NCBI GenBank assembly: GCA_949283975.1
Contig: CASDUK010000001.1
Coordinates: forward strand, 161,187 to 218,763
Direction of reading: 5' to 3'
DNA from: an uncultured Bacillota bacterium
GTDB lineage: Bacteria; Bacillota; Clostridia; Christensenellales; UBA1242
Length of the DNA stretch: 57,577 nucleotides
Of this stretch, positions 36,690 to 45,065 are shown in pieces. The notes beneath the pieces were generated by a model. That model saw only the letters and a list, made by a program, of their open reading frames with translations. It searched no databases and had not been told where the DNA came from. Within the stretch, counting starts at the first letter, position 1, and every line of letters starts with the position of its first letter. The position numbers and the translations under genes are program-made.

Positions 36690-37259
36690 ATGTATTTTTT
36701 ATTGGAAGCTAACCCAGAAGGAATTGCACAATGGATTTTACCAATTGTTCTTTTAGTTTTAGTTGTTGGAATTTTTATTTTAAATTATTTTAGAAGCAAA
36801 AAAAGCCAGGAAACCATGAAAGACATGGTTGACAGCCTTAAGGTTGGCGACAATGTTAAAACATACAGCGGCCTTTATGGAAAGATTATTGAAATTGTTG
36901 AAACAACAGACGGAAAGGTTGCAATTTTGGAAACTGGAAGCGAGAAGAACAAGGGGATTTTTAGCATAGACATTAACGCAATTTATGGAATAGATGAGAA
37001 AAAACCCGTTGTTTACGATTCAGAGGGGAACATTATCGACCCAGAAGGCGAGAATAAAGAACCCGAGGTTTTGGCCGAGGAACAGCAGCCAAAAGAGGAA
37101 AAGAAAAAGGGAAGAAAGAAAAAACCTGAGGCCGAGCCAATTGTAACAGAGCCAGTTGAAGATTTGAAAGAGCCAGAGGTTGAAAAAGAGCCAGAGGCAG
37201 CGGAAACACCCGTTGCAGAAGAAAAGCCAAAAGCAAAGAAAAAATCTAAAAAACAATAA
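36690..37259 (+). CDS. yajC: YajC, preprotein translocase accessory subunit, with long tail
   Basis: The first 105 residues are YajC: one transmembrane helix (about 12-32) and the MKDMVDSLKVGDNVKTYSGLYGKIIEI domain. It associates with SecDF in the membrane. Residues about 115-189 form an unusual Glu/Pro/Lys-rich tail with repeats of EPE/KEPE and KKK, not seen in typical YajC (about 90-110 aa). Its place after queA-tgt fits. The stop is within the terminator stem. Confidence 0.9.
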   Translation: MYFLLEANPEGIAQWILPIVLLVLVVGIFILNYFRSKKSQETMKDMVDSLKVGDNVKTYSGLYGKIIEIVETTDGKVAILETGSEKNKGIFSIDINAIYGIDEKKPVVYDSEGNIIDPEGENKEPEVLAEEQQPKEEKKKGRKKKPEAEPIVTEPVEDLKEPEVEKEPEAAETPVAEEKPKAKKKSKKQ

Positions 37260-37282
37260 AGCCAATTAGGCTTTATTTTTTT
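37255..37282 (+). terminator. Terminator of yajC
   Basis: Stem AATAAAGCC/GGCTTTATT (37255-37263 with 37269-37277), 5-nt loop, T-run. The TAA stop (37257-37259) lies in the 5' arm. Confidence 0.85.
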
Positions 37283-37305
37283 GCAAAAATATTTTTATAA
37301 AACGC

Positions 37306-37333
37306 TTGTAAAATGAAAAAATAGTGATAAAAT
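37306..37333 (+). promoter_or_regulatory. Promoter of mscS
   Basis: TTGTAA (37306-37311), a 16-bp spacer and an extended -10 TGATAAAAT (-10 box 37328-37333), then AAAGGAG and ATG at 37358. Confidence 0.55.
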
Positions 37334-37357
37334 ATATCCGTAACAAAGGAGAAGTTT

Positions 37358-38449
37358 ATGGATTGGGGAGAAATTTGGAACACAATTAAAAATTTTTTTA
37401 CTGAAAATGTTTGGAACATAGTTGCATTTTTTGCAGCGCTAATAATTGGCCTTATTGTTATAAAACTTTTGTTGAACCTAATGCGAAAGCTTTTGGGAAA
37501 GACAAGAATGGAAAAGGTTTCGCAAAAATTTTTATATAACATAATAAAATTTTGTTTATACTTAATTTTAATTTTAATTTTGTTGAGCTTGCTTGGCGTT
37601 TCAATGACAGGCGTTTTGGCGGCGGTTAGCGCAGCAGTTTTGGCAATTGGCCTTGCTCTTCAAAACAACATTGCAAACCTTGCAAACGGAATTATAATTG
37701 TAACTTCAAAAATGTTTAAAAAGGGAGATTACATAATTGTTGACGGCGTTGAGGGAAGCGTTGAGGAAATTAACTTTTTGTTTACAACAATTATGACATC
37801 GGACAATAAAAAAATTACAATTCCAAATTCAACAATAATAAACAGTTCTGTTATTAACTCTGGCGCAAACGCAACCAGAAGAATTGACTTAACGTTTAGC
37901 GTTGCATATGAAAGCGATGTTGAAAAAGTTAAAAAAATTGTTGTTGATGTTATGAAAAGCGACGGGCGCGTTCTTTTAGAGCCAGAGCCGTTTTGCCGCC
38001 TTAAAACTCTTGGTGCAAACAGCATAGATTTTTTTGCAAACTGTTGGGTTGACGGCGAAGATTATTGGGACGTTTACTATTATATTATGGAAACAGTTTA
38101 CAATGAGTTTAAAAAGAACAAAATTTCAATTCCATACAATCAAATTGAAGTTAGAAACAGAACGGACAAAGTTGTTCTTCCATATGACAAAGAGCCGCTT
38201 CAAAAGCGAGTTGAAAAGGTTAGGGTTGAGAAGAAACACAGAATAAACCTTGAAAAAGATAGTTTAACTGAACTTTTTAAACACAAGAAAAAGAACAAGA
38301 AAAAAGGAAAAGACAAAGAAGAAAAGCTTTTAAAAGAAGATGAAATTTTAAAAGCAGGCCAAGCGCCAATTGAAACCAAAGAGAGTGCGGAGGGAATTGT
38401 TGAAACAAAGCCCGAACAAAAAAAGAGAAAAAAGAAAAACGCCAATTAA
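37358..38449 (+). CDS. mscS: Small-conductance mechanosensitive channel, MscS family
   Basis: The channel opens on hypo-osmotic membrane tension. Three membrane helices lie near residues 22-45, 65-82 and 85-115. The pore helix is TGVLAAVSAAVLAIGLALQNNIANLANG, then the beta domain FKKGDYIIVDGVEGSVEEI and TIPNS. Beyond residue 270 is a long Lys/Glu-rich tail (HKKKNKKKGKDKEEK) unlike typical MscS. The stop codon sits in the terminator loop. Confidence 0.93.
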   Translation: MDWGEIWNTIKNFFTENVWNIVAFFAALIIGLIVIKLLLNLMRKLLGKTRMEKVSQKFLYNIIKFCLYLILILILLSLLGVSMTGVLAAVSAAVLAIGLALQNNIANLANGIIIVTSKMFKKGDYIIVDGVEGSVEEINFLFTTIMTSDNKKITIPNSTIINSSVINSGANATRRIDLTFSVAYESDVEKVKKIVVDVMKSDGRVLLEPEPFCRLKTLGANSIDFFANCWVDGEDYWDVYYYIMETVYNEFKKNKISIPYNQIEVRNRTDKVVLPYDKEPLQKRVEKVRVEKKHRINLEKDSLTELFKHKKKNKKKGKDKEEKLLKEDEILKAGQAPIETKESAEGIVETKPEQKKRKKKNAN

Positions 38450-38461
38450 GGCGTTTTTTTT
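38435..38461 (+). terminator. Terminator of mscS
   Basis: Stem AAAAACGCC/GGCGTTTTT (38435-38443 with 38450-38458) and T-run. The loop AATTAA contains the mscS stop codon. Confidence 0.85.
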
Positions 38462-38488
38462 ACTTATTACTTATAGTTTGACTATTTT

Positions 38489-38923
38489 TTAATTTACTTC
38501 AATCAAAACTGAAACTGGGCCATCGTTTGTTTGAGAAATTTGCATATTTGCTCCAAAAACGCCAGCAAAAACGCGCCGCGGGCAATTTTTATTTAAAATT
38601 TCAACAAACTTTTCAAACAGCGGTTTTGCCTCTTCTGGCGAAAGCGCTTGGGAAAAACTTGGCCTAAACCCGTGGGAGGTTTGAGCATAAAGAGTGAAAT
38701 TTGGGATAATTAAAAAACTTCCATTGTTTGGATTGTTAATTTTTCCGTTTGTATCTTGAAAGATTCTAAGCCCCAAAAGTTTGTTTGCAGCGCTTGGGAG
38801 ATGGCCTTCAAAATCGCCCTCCTTAAAGCCAACATATGCAACAATTCCCTTTTCTATTTGACAAATTTTTTCCCCGCCAATTTCAAGCTTTGCGTTAAGA
38901 ACTCTTTGAACCAAAATTCTCAT
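38489..38923 (-). CDS. dtd: D-aminoacyl-tRNA deacylase
   Basis: The 144-aa protein hydrolyses D-amino acids (and Gly mischarged on tRNA-Ala) from tRNA. It starts MRILVQRVLNAKLEI and has NFTLYAQTSHGFRPSF, the variant of the SQFTL motif, and the Gly-cisPro motif in DGPVSVLI. AGGAGAAT precedes the ATG and overlaps the stop of the upstream ABC-F gene, so the two form an operon. Confidence 0.93.
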   Translation of the reverse strand: MRILVQRVLNAKLEIGGEKICQIEKGIVAYVGFKEGDFEGHLPSAANKLLGLRIFQDTNGKINNPNNGSFLIIPNFTLYAQTSHGFRPSFSQALSPEEAKPLFEKFVEILNKNCPRRVFAGVFGANMQISQTNDGPVSVLIEVN

Positions 38924-38931
38924 CTATTCTC

Positions 38932-40503
38932 CTAGTTTTCAACATACTCTTCAAAAGTGCATTTCTTATCTATTATTGTGTTTTCGTCAACTATGTCAAT
39001 AATCCTGTTTGCAACGGTTTCAACAATTTCTTGGTCGTGGGAGGCAAAAATCATAACTCCTTTAAAGTTAATCATTCCTTTGTTAAGAGAGGTTATGCTT
39101 TCAAGGTCTAAGTGGTTTGTTGGTTCGTCTAAAAGAAGAACATTTCCGCCCTCAAGCATCATCTTTGCCATCATGCATCTAACTTTTTCCCCTCCGGAAA
39201 GAACGCTTGCTTCCTTTAAAGCCTCTTCGCCAGAGAAGAGCATTCTTCCAAGCCAGCTTCGAATGTAAGTTTCTGTTTGGTCTTTTGAAAATTGCCTAAG
39301 CCAGTTGACAAGTGAGAGGTTGCAGCCATCGAAATAACTTCTGTTATCTTGGGGGAGATAGGTTGGAACAATTGTCTTTCCCCATGTCACGCTTCCAGAA
39401 TCTGGCTGTTCAATTCCCATTAAGATGTTAAAAAGCGTTGTAACCGCAAGGCCGTTTGAGCAAAGAATTGCAACCTTGTCTTCTCTTCCAAGCGTGAAAG
39501 AAAGGTTGTTGAACATTCCCTTTTTGCACAGGTTTTTAACGTTTAAAATTTCCTTTCCAATTTCTTGGGTGTATTCAAAATTAATGTAGGGATATTTTCT
39601 TGAAGACGGTTTAAAGTCGTCTATTGTAAGTTTTTCAAGTTCCTTCTTTCTTGAAGTTGCTTGTTTGGATTTTGAGGCATTTGCTGCAAATCGTGCAATA
39701 AAATCTTTAAGTTCCTTTGCGCGCTGTTCTGCTTTTTTGTTTTGTTCCTTTGCCTGCCTTGCCATAAGCTGGCTTGTTTCATACCAGAAATCATAGTTTC
39801 CAAGATACATATTGATTTCGCCAAAATCAACGTCACAAGTGTGGGTGCAAACTTTGTTTAAAAAGTGGCGGTTGTGGGAAACAATTATAACAATGTTTTC
39901 AAAGTTTAAAAGATAGTTTTCAAGCCATCTTGTCGTTTTAAAATCCAAATTGTTTGTTGGTTCGTCCAAAATTAGAATGTCTGGGTTTAAAAAGAGAGAT
40001 TGTGCAAGCAAAACTTTAACTTTTTGCTTTGGGTCAATTTCTTTCATTAAAACATCAAAAAGACTTTCTGGAATTCCAATTCCAGAAAGAAGGGTTTTTG
40101 CTTCGCTTTCTGCTTCCCACCCGCCAAGCTCTGCAAATTCTGTTTCAAGTTCTGCTGCCTTCATTCCATCTTCTTCGTTAAAATCTGGCTTTGCATAAAG
40201 TTCGTCTTTAAGGCGTTGAACTTCCATAAGCCGCCCGTGACCCAAAAGAACTGTTTCAAGAACAGTTTTATCGTCATACTTATTTTGATTTTGCTCTAAA
40301 ACGGACATTCTTTCGTTTGAATCCACCAAAACTTCGCCCTTGTTTGGTTCAATTTCGCCAGTTAAAATTTTTAAAAAAGTTGATTTTCCTGCGCCGTTTG
40401 CCCCAATTATTCCATAGCAATTTCCTTTGGAAAACTTTAAGTTTACATCTTTAAACAAAACTCTTCCGCCAAATTGAAGCGTTACGTTAACTACTTGAAT
40501 CAT
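38932..40503 (-). CDS. ABC-F ribosome-associated ATPase, YkpA/YbiT-like
   Basis: A soluble protein of 523 aa with two nucleotide-binding domains. The first has Walker A GANGAGKST and Walker B ILILDEPTNNLD. The second has a degenerate-looking A region near LCSNGLAVTTLF and a clear LSGGEKVR signature with LLLDEPTNHLD. The interdomain linker is charged (KKAEQRAKELKDF). The N-terminus MIQVVNVTLQFGGRVLF matches the YkpA/YbiT subgroup, translation factors of the ABC-F class. CGGAG precedes ATG 40503. Confidence 0.92.
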   Translation of the reverse strand: MIQVVNVTLQFGGRVLFKDVNLKFSKGNCYGIIGANGAGKSTFLKILTGEIEPNKGEVLVDSNERMSVLEQNQNKYDDKTVLETVLLGHGRLMEVQRLKDELYAKPDFNEEDGMKAAELETEFAELGGWEAESEAKTLLSGIGIPESLFDVLMKEIDPKQKVKVLLAQSLFLNPDILILDEPTNNLDFKTTRWLENYLLNFENIVIIVSHNRHFLNKVCTHTCDVDFGEINMYLGNYDFWYETSQLMARQAKEQNKKAEQRAKELKDFIARFAANASKSKQATSRKKELEKLTIDDFKPSSRKYPYINFEYTQEIGKEILNVKNLCKKGMFNNLSFTLGREDKVAILCSNGLAVTTLFNILMGIEQPDSGSVTWGKTIVPTYLPQDNRSYFDGCNLSLVNWLRQFSKDQTETYIRSWLGRMLFSGEEALKEASVLSGGEKVRCMMAKMMLEGGNVLLLDEPTNHLDLESITSLNKGMINFKGVMIFASHDQEIVETVANRIIDIVDENTIIDKKCTFEEYVEN

Positions 40504-40534
40504 ATTTTCTCCGTGTAAAATTTTGGTTTTTATA

Positions 40535-40563
40535 AGTATAACATATCCTTTTTTTATAATCAA
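40535..40563 (-). promoter_or_regulatory. Promoter of the ABC-F/dtd operon
   Basis: Minus strand: TTGATT (40563-40558), a 17-bp spacer and TATACT (40540-40535). It shares the divergent gap with the plus-strand promoter at 40606. Confidence 0.7.
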
Positions 40564-40605
40564 CTTTAAATTGGGCAAAAATTATTTTTTATTTTTTTGT
40601 TATTG

Positions 40606-40614
40606 TGTTAAAAT
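40606..40614 (+). promoter_or_regulatory. Extended -10 promoter for the 40640 gene and S1 gene
   Basis: TGTTAAAAT is an extended -10 (box 40609-40614). A TAGGAGGG site and a GTG start follow at 40640. Confidence 0.45.
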
Positions 40615-40639
40615 TAAACCGATAGGAGGGAGCTATAGC

Positions 40640-40963
40640 GTGGAGAAAGATTTTGAAATTCAAAGCGAGCAAACTGCCGAGCGGGAAATTGACGCAAAGA
40701 AATATTTTGACGAAATTGAAAAGCTTGCCAACGACATGATGACGGAAATTGATTATTCAACCCGTCTTAGAAGCGAAATTAGAGAGGAGGCGTATATAAT
40801 TTTAGACGCAATTGTTAGCGCGTGTGAAATTCAAAATTTAAAAATTTTAAACGGCCTTGTTGTTGGCTTTGACTACGTTGCTTCCAACATAAAAGCAATT
40901 AAATTTTTATATAAGGAAATGAAGAACGTTCTTGTGGATTTCTATGAGGAGCTTCAATCCTAA
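40640..40963 (+). CDS. Small helical protein of unknown function
   Basis: The 107-aa protein starts at GTG 40640, 9 nt after AGGAGGG. It is acidic and helical, with EIEKLANDMMTEIDYSTRLRSEIREEAY and a hydrophobic ILNGLVVGFDYVASNIKAIKFL segment. I do not recognise it. It is upstream of the S1-domain gene and separated from it by a terminator-like hairpin that contains its own stop codon. Confidence 0.65.
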   Translation: MEKDFEIQSEQTAEREIDAKKYFDEIEKLANDMMTEIDYSTRLRSEIREEAYIILDAIVSACEIQNLKILNGLVVGFDYVASNIKAIKFLYKEMKNVLVDFYEELQS

Positions 40964-40985
40964 GGGCGCGCGGCGTCCTTTTTAT
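40962..40985 (+). terminator. Terminator/attenuator before the S1 gene
   Basis: An 8-bp stem AAGGGCGC/GCGTCCTT (one G-T pair, 3-nt loop) is followed by TTTATTTG. The upstream stop codon is in the 5' arm and the S1 ribosome binding site follows within a few bases. Confidence 0.6.
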
Positions 40986-40996
40986 TTGAGGAAGAT

Positions 40997-41782
40997 ATGG
41001 ACACAAAATTTAGTTTAGATGAAATTGAAAAAACATTTGTTAAATTTGGCAAGGAAAAGCTTGTTGAAGGCGTTGTTATTGCAACGCGGCCAGACGGGCT
41101 TGTTTTCAACCTTGGCGGAAAAGCAGACGCCTTTATTCCGGCGGGGGAAGTTGAAAATTTTAATGATAGAAAAATTGGAGACAGGTTCAGCGTTGTTACA
41201 ACTGGGGGAAAGAGCGAAGAGGGAATGGTTTTGTGTTCTCAAATTCGCGCGGCAAAAATTGAGCTTGAAAGCCAAAACGCAAGGGCAATTAAACTTGGGG
41301 GAACATTTCAATTTGTTATTTCAAAAGTTTTTGAAAGCGGCGCTCTTGGCGGAAAAATGGGGGATTTTGAACTTTTTATTCCAGAGGACGAAGTTTCTTC
41401 AAGAAATAAAAACCCAAGAAGCTATTTAAACAAAAAAGTTGAAGCAATTGCAACTTCAATCAACCTTGAAGAAAAGAGAATTGTTGGCTCAATTAAAATT
41501 TTAGATGATAAAACGCGCGCCGCAAACGAAGAAGTTTTTTGGAGAACAAACTTTATCAACAAAATTGTTGACGGAACGGTTAAGCGTTTTGTCCCATATG
41601 GCGCGTTTGTTGATGTTGGGGGAGTTAGCTGCCTTCTTCATATTTCCAACATATCATATAGCAAAATTAACTCTCCGGCAGATGTTTTGGAAATTGGAAA
41701 AACATATAAATTTAGAATTTTACAGATGGACAGAGACAGCAAAAAAGTTTCGCTTGGATATAAACAACTCCACAAAAAATAA
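40997..41782 (+). CDS. S1-domain RNA-binding protein (RpsA/YpfD-like)
   Basis: A 261-aa protein with an S1 fold at both ends: LVEGVVIATRPDGLVFNLGGKADAFIPAGEVE at residues about 18-50, and VDGTVKRFVPYGAFVDVGGVSCLLHISNIS at about 190-220, with a variant domain between. It is shorter than ribosomal protein S1. Its closeness to cmk matches the cmk-rpsA/ypfD linkage. GAGGAAG precedes the ATG. Confidence 0.85.
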   Translation: MDTKFSLDEIEKTFVKFGKEKLVEGVVIATRPDGLVFNLGGKADAFIPAGEVENFNDRKIGDRFSVVTTGGKSEEGMVLCSQIRAAKIELESQNARAIKLGGTFQFVISKVFESGALGGKMGDFELFIPEDEVSSRNKNPRSYLNKKVEAIATSINLEEKRIVGSIKILDDKTRAANEEVFWRTNFINKIVDGTVKRFVPYGAFVDVGGVSCLLHISNISYSKINSPADVLEIGKTYKFRILQMDRDSKKVSLGYKQLHKK

Positions 41783-41799
41783 TTAAAGCGGCGCTAAAA

Positions 41800-41826
41800 A
41801 TAAAAAAATCCTGAAAATCTTCAGGA
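41800..41826 (-). terminator. Terminator of the tRNA gene
   Basis: Minus-strand stem TCCTGAA/TTCAGGA with a 4-nt loop, then T residues (41808 downward). It may also slow plus-strand transcription after the S1 gene. Confidence 0.7.
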
Positions 41827-41829
41827 AAA

Positions 41830-41905
41830 TGGAGCTAACGGCGAGACTCGAACTCGCGACCTATTGATTACGAATCAATTGCTCTACCGCCTGAGCTACG
41901 TTAGC
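41830..41905 (-). tRNA. tRNA-Thr (anticodon CGU)
   Basis: On the minus strand the acceptor arms GCTAACG and CGTTAGC pair, with T as discriminator and CCA encoded. The anticodon arm ATTGA-TTCGTAA-TCAAT gives anticodon CGT, reading ACG (Thr). The T-arm GCGAGTTCGAGTCTCGC is regular. The 76-nt gene lies antisense between the S1 gene and cmk and has its own promoter and terminator. Confidence 0.93.
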
Positions 41906-41916
41906 AAACTTAGAAT

Positions 41917-41944
41917 AATATATCACAAAAAAAATTTTTGTCAA
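41917..41944 (-). promoter_or_regulatory. Promoter of tRNA-Thr
   Basis: Minus strand: TTGACA (41944-41939), a 16-bp spacer and TATATT (41922-41917). The predicted start is a few bases before the mature tRNA 5' end. Confidence 0.75.
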
Positions 41945-41963
41945 ACAAAACAGGAGAGATATT

Positions 41964-42626
41964 ATGCCAATTAACATTGCAATTGATGGAACGGCCGGAA
42001 GCGGAAAGGGAACGCTTGCCAAGCAACTTGCAAAAAAACTTGGCTTTGGCTGTTTGGACACGGGCGCAATTTATCGAAGCGTTGCATATTACATGATTGA
42101 AAATGGCGTTAACCTTTCTAAAAGCAAAAACATTGAAAAAGCAATTGAAAAAATTGATTTCAAAGTTGTTTTTGAAAATCAAAATGGAAACAAGGTTCAG
42201 AAAAACATTTTAAATGGAAAAGATTTGGGGGATAAAATTAGAACAGAACAAATTAGCCTTGCCTCTTCAATTGTTTCCCAAGTTAAACAAGTTAGAGAAT
42301 TTGCAACAAAAATTCAACACGAAATTGCAAACAGTTTTGATGTTGTTGTTGAAGGGCGAGACATTGGAACGGTTGTTCTTCCAAACGCAAACTACAAATT
42401 TTTTCTAACAGCTTCGCCCCAGGTTAGGGCAAGGCGAAGGCTTAAACAGTTGAAACTTCCAGAAGATAATTTTGAAAGTGTTCTTGAAGAAATTCTTGAA
42501 AGAGATAGGAGGGACACAACACGAGCCCTCTCTCCGCTTAAAGCTGCAGAAGATGCAGTTTATATAGATAATTCAAATCAATTGCCAGAAGAAACATTAA
42601 AAGAAATGTTGTCTCACATTAAATAG
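41964..42626 (+). CDS. cmk: Cytidylate kinase
   Basis: The enzyme phosphorylates CMP and dCMP. The 220-aa protein has the P-loop GTAGSGKGTLAKQL, LGFGCLDTGAIYRSVAY, EGRDIGTVVLPNA and the lid RRDTTRALSPLKAAEDA. CAGGAGAG lies 7 nt before the ATG. Its end overlaps the convergent fabG-like gene by 13 bp. Confidence 0.95.
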   Translation: MPINIAIDGTAGSGKGTLAKQLAKKLGFGCLDTGAIYRSVAYYMIENGVNLSKSKNIEKAIEKIDFKVVFENQNGNKVQKNILNGKDLGDKIRTEQISLASSIVSQVKQVREFATKIQHEIANSFDVVVEGRDIGTVVLPNANYKFFLTASPQVRARRRLKQLKLPEDNFESVLEEILERDRRDTTRALSPLKAAEDAVYIDNSNQLPEETLKEMLSHIK

Positions 42627-43345
42627 CCGCCATCAACAACAATTGTTTGGCCAGTTATATATTTTTGTGTTGCCAAAAAAAGAATTGTTTCGGCAACTTC
42701 ACGCGGAGATCCAAATCGACCAAGAGATGTTTCAGAGGAGAACATCTCTTTTTCTTCCTTTGAAAGATTTTTGTTCATCTCTGTTTCAATTGCCCCCGGA
42801 GCAACGCAGTTAACCAAGATGTTGGAAGGGCCAAGTTCCTTGGAGAGGGCAGAACAAAGCCCAATTACGCCCGCTTTAGAGGCGGAATAAAGGCTTTCTA
42901 ACGCCGCGCCGCTAACGCCCCAAATTGAAGAGACGGCAACAACGCTTCCTTCCTTGTTTGAAAGCATTGAAGGAACGGTTGCTCTTGTAACATTATAAAC
43001 ACCTTTTAAATTTGTTCCAATAACCCTGCTAAAATCATCTTCACTTGTGTCTATAAAAAGTTTTTGTTGAGAAACTCCTGCGTTTGCAACAAGAACATCA
43101 ATCTTTCCAAAAATTGAAAGAGCAAAGTTAATCATTTTTTCGCAATCCGCAAAATTTGAAACATCACACTTGTAAACTTCGCAAATTATGTTTGAGAACT
43201 TTTCTTTAATTTCTTGCCTTAGGGCAAAGGCCTCTCTTTCTGAGGTTTTGTAATTTATTAAAACATTGAACCCATTTTCTGCAAAAACTTTTGCACACTC
43301 TGCGCCAATTCCTTTTGATGCGCCAGTTATAACAACACTTTTCAT
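42614..43345 (-). CDS. Short-chain dehydrogenase/reductase, FabG-like
   Basis: The 243-aa Rossmann protein has TGASKGIGAECA for NAD(P) binding, NAG at VLVANAG, the catalytic Ser in VAVSSIWG, YSASK (Tyr-x3-Lys) and the FabG-like C-terminus ITGQTIVVDGGYLM. 3-oxoacyl-ACP reductase is the best guess; no other fatty-acid gene is nearby. The ATG lies 7 nt after an extended -10 on the minus strand and has no clear SD. Confidence 0.85.
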   Translation of the reverse strand: MKSVVITGASKGIGAECAKVFAENGFNVLINYKTSEREAFALRQEIKEKFSNIICEVYKCDVSNFADCEKMINFALSIFGKIDVLVANAGVSQQKLFIDTSEDDFSRVIGTNLKGVYNVTRATVPSMLSNKEGSVVAVSSIWGVSGAALESLYSASKAGVIGLCSALSKELGPSNILVNCVAPGAIETEMNKNLSKEEKEMFSSETSLGRFGSPREVAETILFLATQKYITGQTIVVDGGYLM

Positions 43346-43351
43346 ATGGCC

Positions 43352-43360
43352 AATATATCA
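43352..43360 (-). promoter_or_regulatory. Extended -10 promoter of the fabG-like gene
   Basis: Minus strand TGATATATT (-10 box 43357-43352). The ATG begins at 43345, exactly 7 nt later, so the mRNA is predicted to be leaderless. Confidence 0.55.
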
Positions 43361-43381
43361 CAAATCGCGCTAATTTCAAAT

Positions 43382-44968
43382 TTATTTAACCAAAATTACA
43401 TCTCCGTTTATCCATGCCTCAAAGTAAGATTCAAGGCTTACATTTGAGGTTTTTTCAAAGGAGGCAATCAAATGGCTTGGCGTTACATTTTGAAATTTAT
43501 ATTCTTCAAAGTAATTTTTCAAACACTTGTTAAAGGTTTTTTCACCCAAAATTTCTCTTAAAGAATCAAACAAAAGAAGGCCTTTAACATAAGCAATATA
43601 AACATATTCCTGCTCGCTGCCATATTCGTCAAGCGGCCTGTTCATTGAGGTGTCAACTTCTCCATAAACATTTTGATAGAGCGTTACAAAGAGCGAAAAA
43701 GATGAGTATGCGTTTGAAATTAGTTTGTCGAAAGAAATGTCATATTCTTCATGTTGCTCAAAGAAAAGCGCCGTTGAATATTCTGTTAAGCCTTCGTCAA
43801 GCCAGCCATAATCGAATGCGCTGCTTCCAACGAGGTTATACCACCATTGATGGGCAATTTCGTGAACTATAACCTGGTTGTATGTTGTTCTATCGGTAAC
43901 ATCGTTTGAAATGTAAATAAGATTTGGAAACTCCATTCCGCCGTGAACAAAATTTGCCTCAACAACACTTAGCGTTGAATATGGATAAATTCCAATTGTT
44001 TCGTTAAAGAAAGAAAGCGCCTTTGCAGAAATTTTAAGAGATTGGTTTGGGTCTGTGTCGGAAAAATAGTAATAAACAATTTCTGTTTTGCCAACAGTTT
44101 TTGAAATTTTTGTAAACTCACTTGATAGAACAATTGCAAAATCTCTAACGGAATTTGCGCAATATTCGTATGTTGAAGTTTTTTCGTCTTGTGTTTGGTT
44201 TATTTGACTCCCGGTTGAGCTAACAACAAAATTGCTTGGGCAGGTTAGGGTTACGTTGTAGTTCGCCATATCTGAAAAGAAGGGGTCTCCGTTGTAGTGA
44301 TATAACTCTTTAACAAAATCTCCCTCTTGATAGACGCAGGCAATTGGATAGAAATTTGCAAGGTTAACTGTGTTTTCGCCGTAGCCAAAGCGGTGGTTTA
44401 TGTTTGGAAGAACAACTTCGAAATTGATTTCAATTTCTCTTCTTTCGTCTGGGTAGAGCGGATTTTTAAAGATAATGTATAGAATGTTTTCGTCCTCGCC
44501 GCCTATAAAATATTCATCGTTTTGCATAGCACCTGTTTTTATAAATTCTGCAATTTCGCTATATGTTGGTTGTGTTATGCCAAAACTATTACAATATGTT
44601 GCGGTGCTCTGCAAAACAGAGACGCCATTTATAGTAATGTTGCCATAACTTTTTCCGTTTGGATAGGCTTTGTGTTGATTTGCAAGGCTAACGGGAGGTG
44701 AAATTGATTCTTCTCTAAAAGCATTTGGATATAGATTTAAACACACGAAGTTTAAAGTTGTGTCCGTGTTGTTTTTATAGGAGAGAACTTCGCTGCATAA
44801 AAGCGTTTTATTCTCATCGTTATATTCAATTTCAATTTTATAGTTGTTGTAATTTTCGTTGTAAAGCCCAGAATTTGAGCAGCCAGCAAAGATTACAACA
44901 ACAAGCGCAACCATGCTTATAGCACAGAGCGCAATGAGAGATTTTGTTAATATTTTTTTAAATTTCAT
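43382..44968 (-). CDS. M1-family (gluzincin) aminopeptidase-like lipoprotein
   Basis: A 528-aa protein with a lipoprotein signal: basic start, hydrophobic SLIALCAISMVALVVVIFAG and the lipobox Cys near residue 30. The zinc motif is HEIAHQWWYN (HExxH), and the downstream Glu is in WLDEGLTEYST. The exopeptidase motif is replaced by HGGMEFPNLIY, an M1 GxMEN-like segment. It is probably anchored outside the membrane and trims peptides. AGGGTG precedes the ATG. Confidence 0.88.
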   Translation of the reverse strand: MKFKKILTKSLIALCAISMVALVVVIFAGCSNSGLYNENYNNYKIEIEYNDENKTLLCSEVLSYKNNTDTTLNFVCLNLYPNAFREESISPPVSLANQHKAYPNGKSYGNITINGVSVLQSTATYCNSFGITQPTYSEIAEFIKTGAMQNDEYFIGGEDENILYIIFKNPLYPDERREIEINFEVVLPNINHRFGYGENTVNLANFYPIACVYQEGDFVKELYHYNGDPFFSDMANYNVTLTCPSNFVVSSTGSQINQTQDEKTSTYEYCANSVRDFAIVLSSEFTKISKTVGKTEIVYYYFSDTDPNQSLKISAKALSFFNETIGIYPYSTLSVVEANFVHGGMEFPNLIYISNDVTDRTTYNQVIVHEIAHQWWYNLVGSSAFDYGWLDEGLTEYSTALFFEQHEEYDISFDKLISNAYSSFSLFVTLYQNVYGEVDTSMNRPLDEYGSEQEYVYIAYVKGLLLFDSLREILGEKTFNKCLKNYFEEYKFQNVTPSHLIASFEKTSNVSLESYFEAWINGDVILVK

Positions 44969-45031
44969 ATATCACCCTAAAACCATGTATATGCTAACTT
45001 CTATTTTCTTATTTCAACAGTTTATTTTTAT

Positions 45032-45059
45032 TTGAAAATTTTTTAGTTTTAGATATAAT
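45032..45059 (+). promoter_or_regulatory. Promoter giving leaderless trmD mRNA
   Basis: TTGAAA (45032-45037), a 16-bp spacer and TATAAT (45054-45059). The trmD GTG (45066) is 7 nt after the -10 box. Confidence 0.7.
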
Positions 45060-45065
45060 AATTTT

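Noticed and set aside
44969..45065. T-box or other riboswitch in the M1 peptidase-trmD divergent gap
   Set aside because: No T-box core sequence or stable antiterminator was found. A promoter for trmD and a short AT-rich leader explain the gap.
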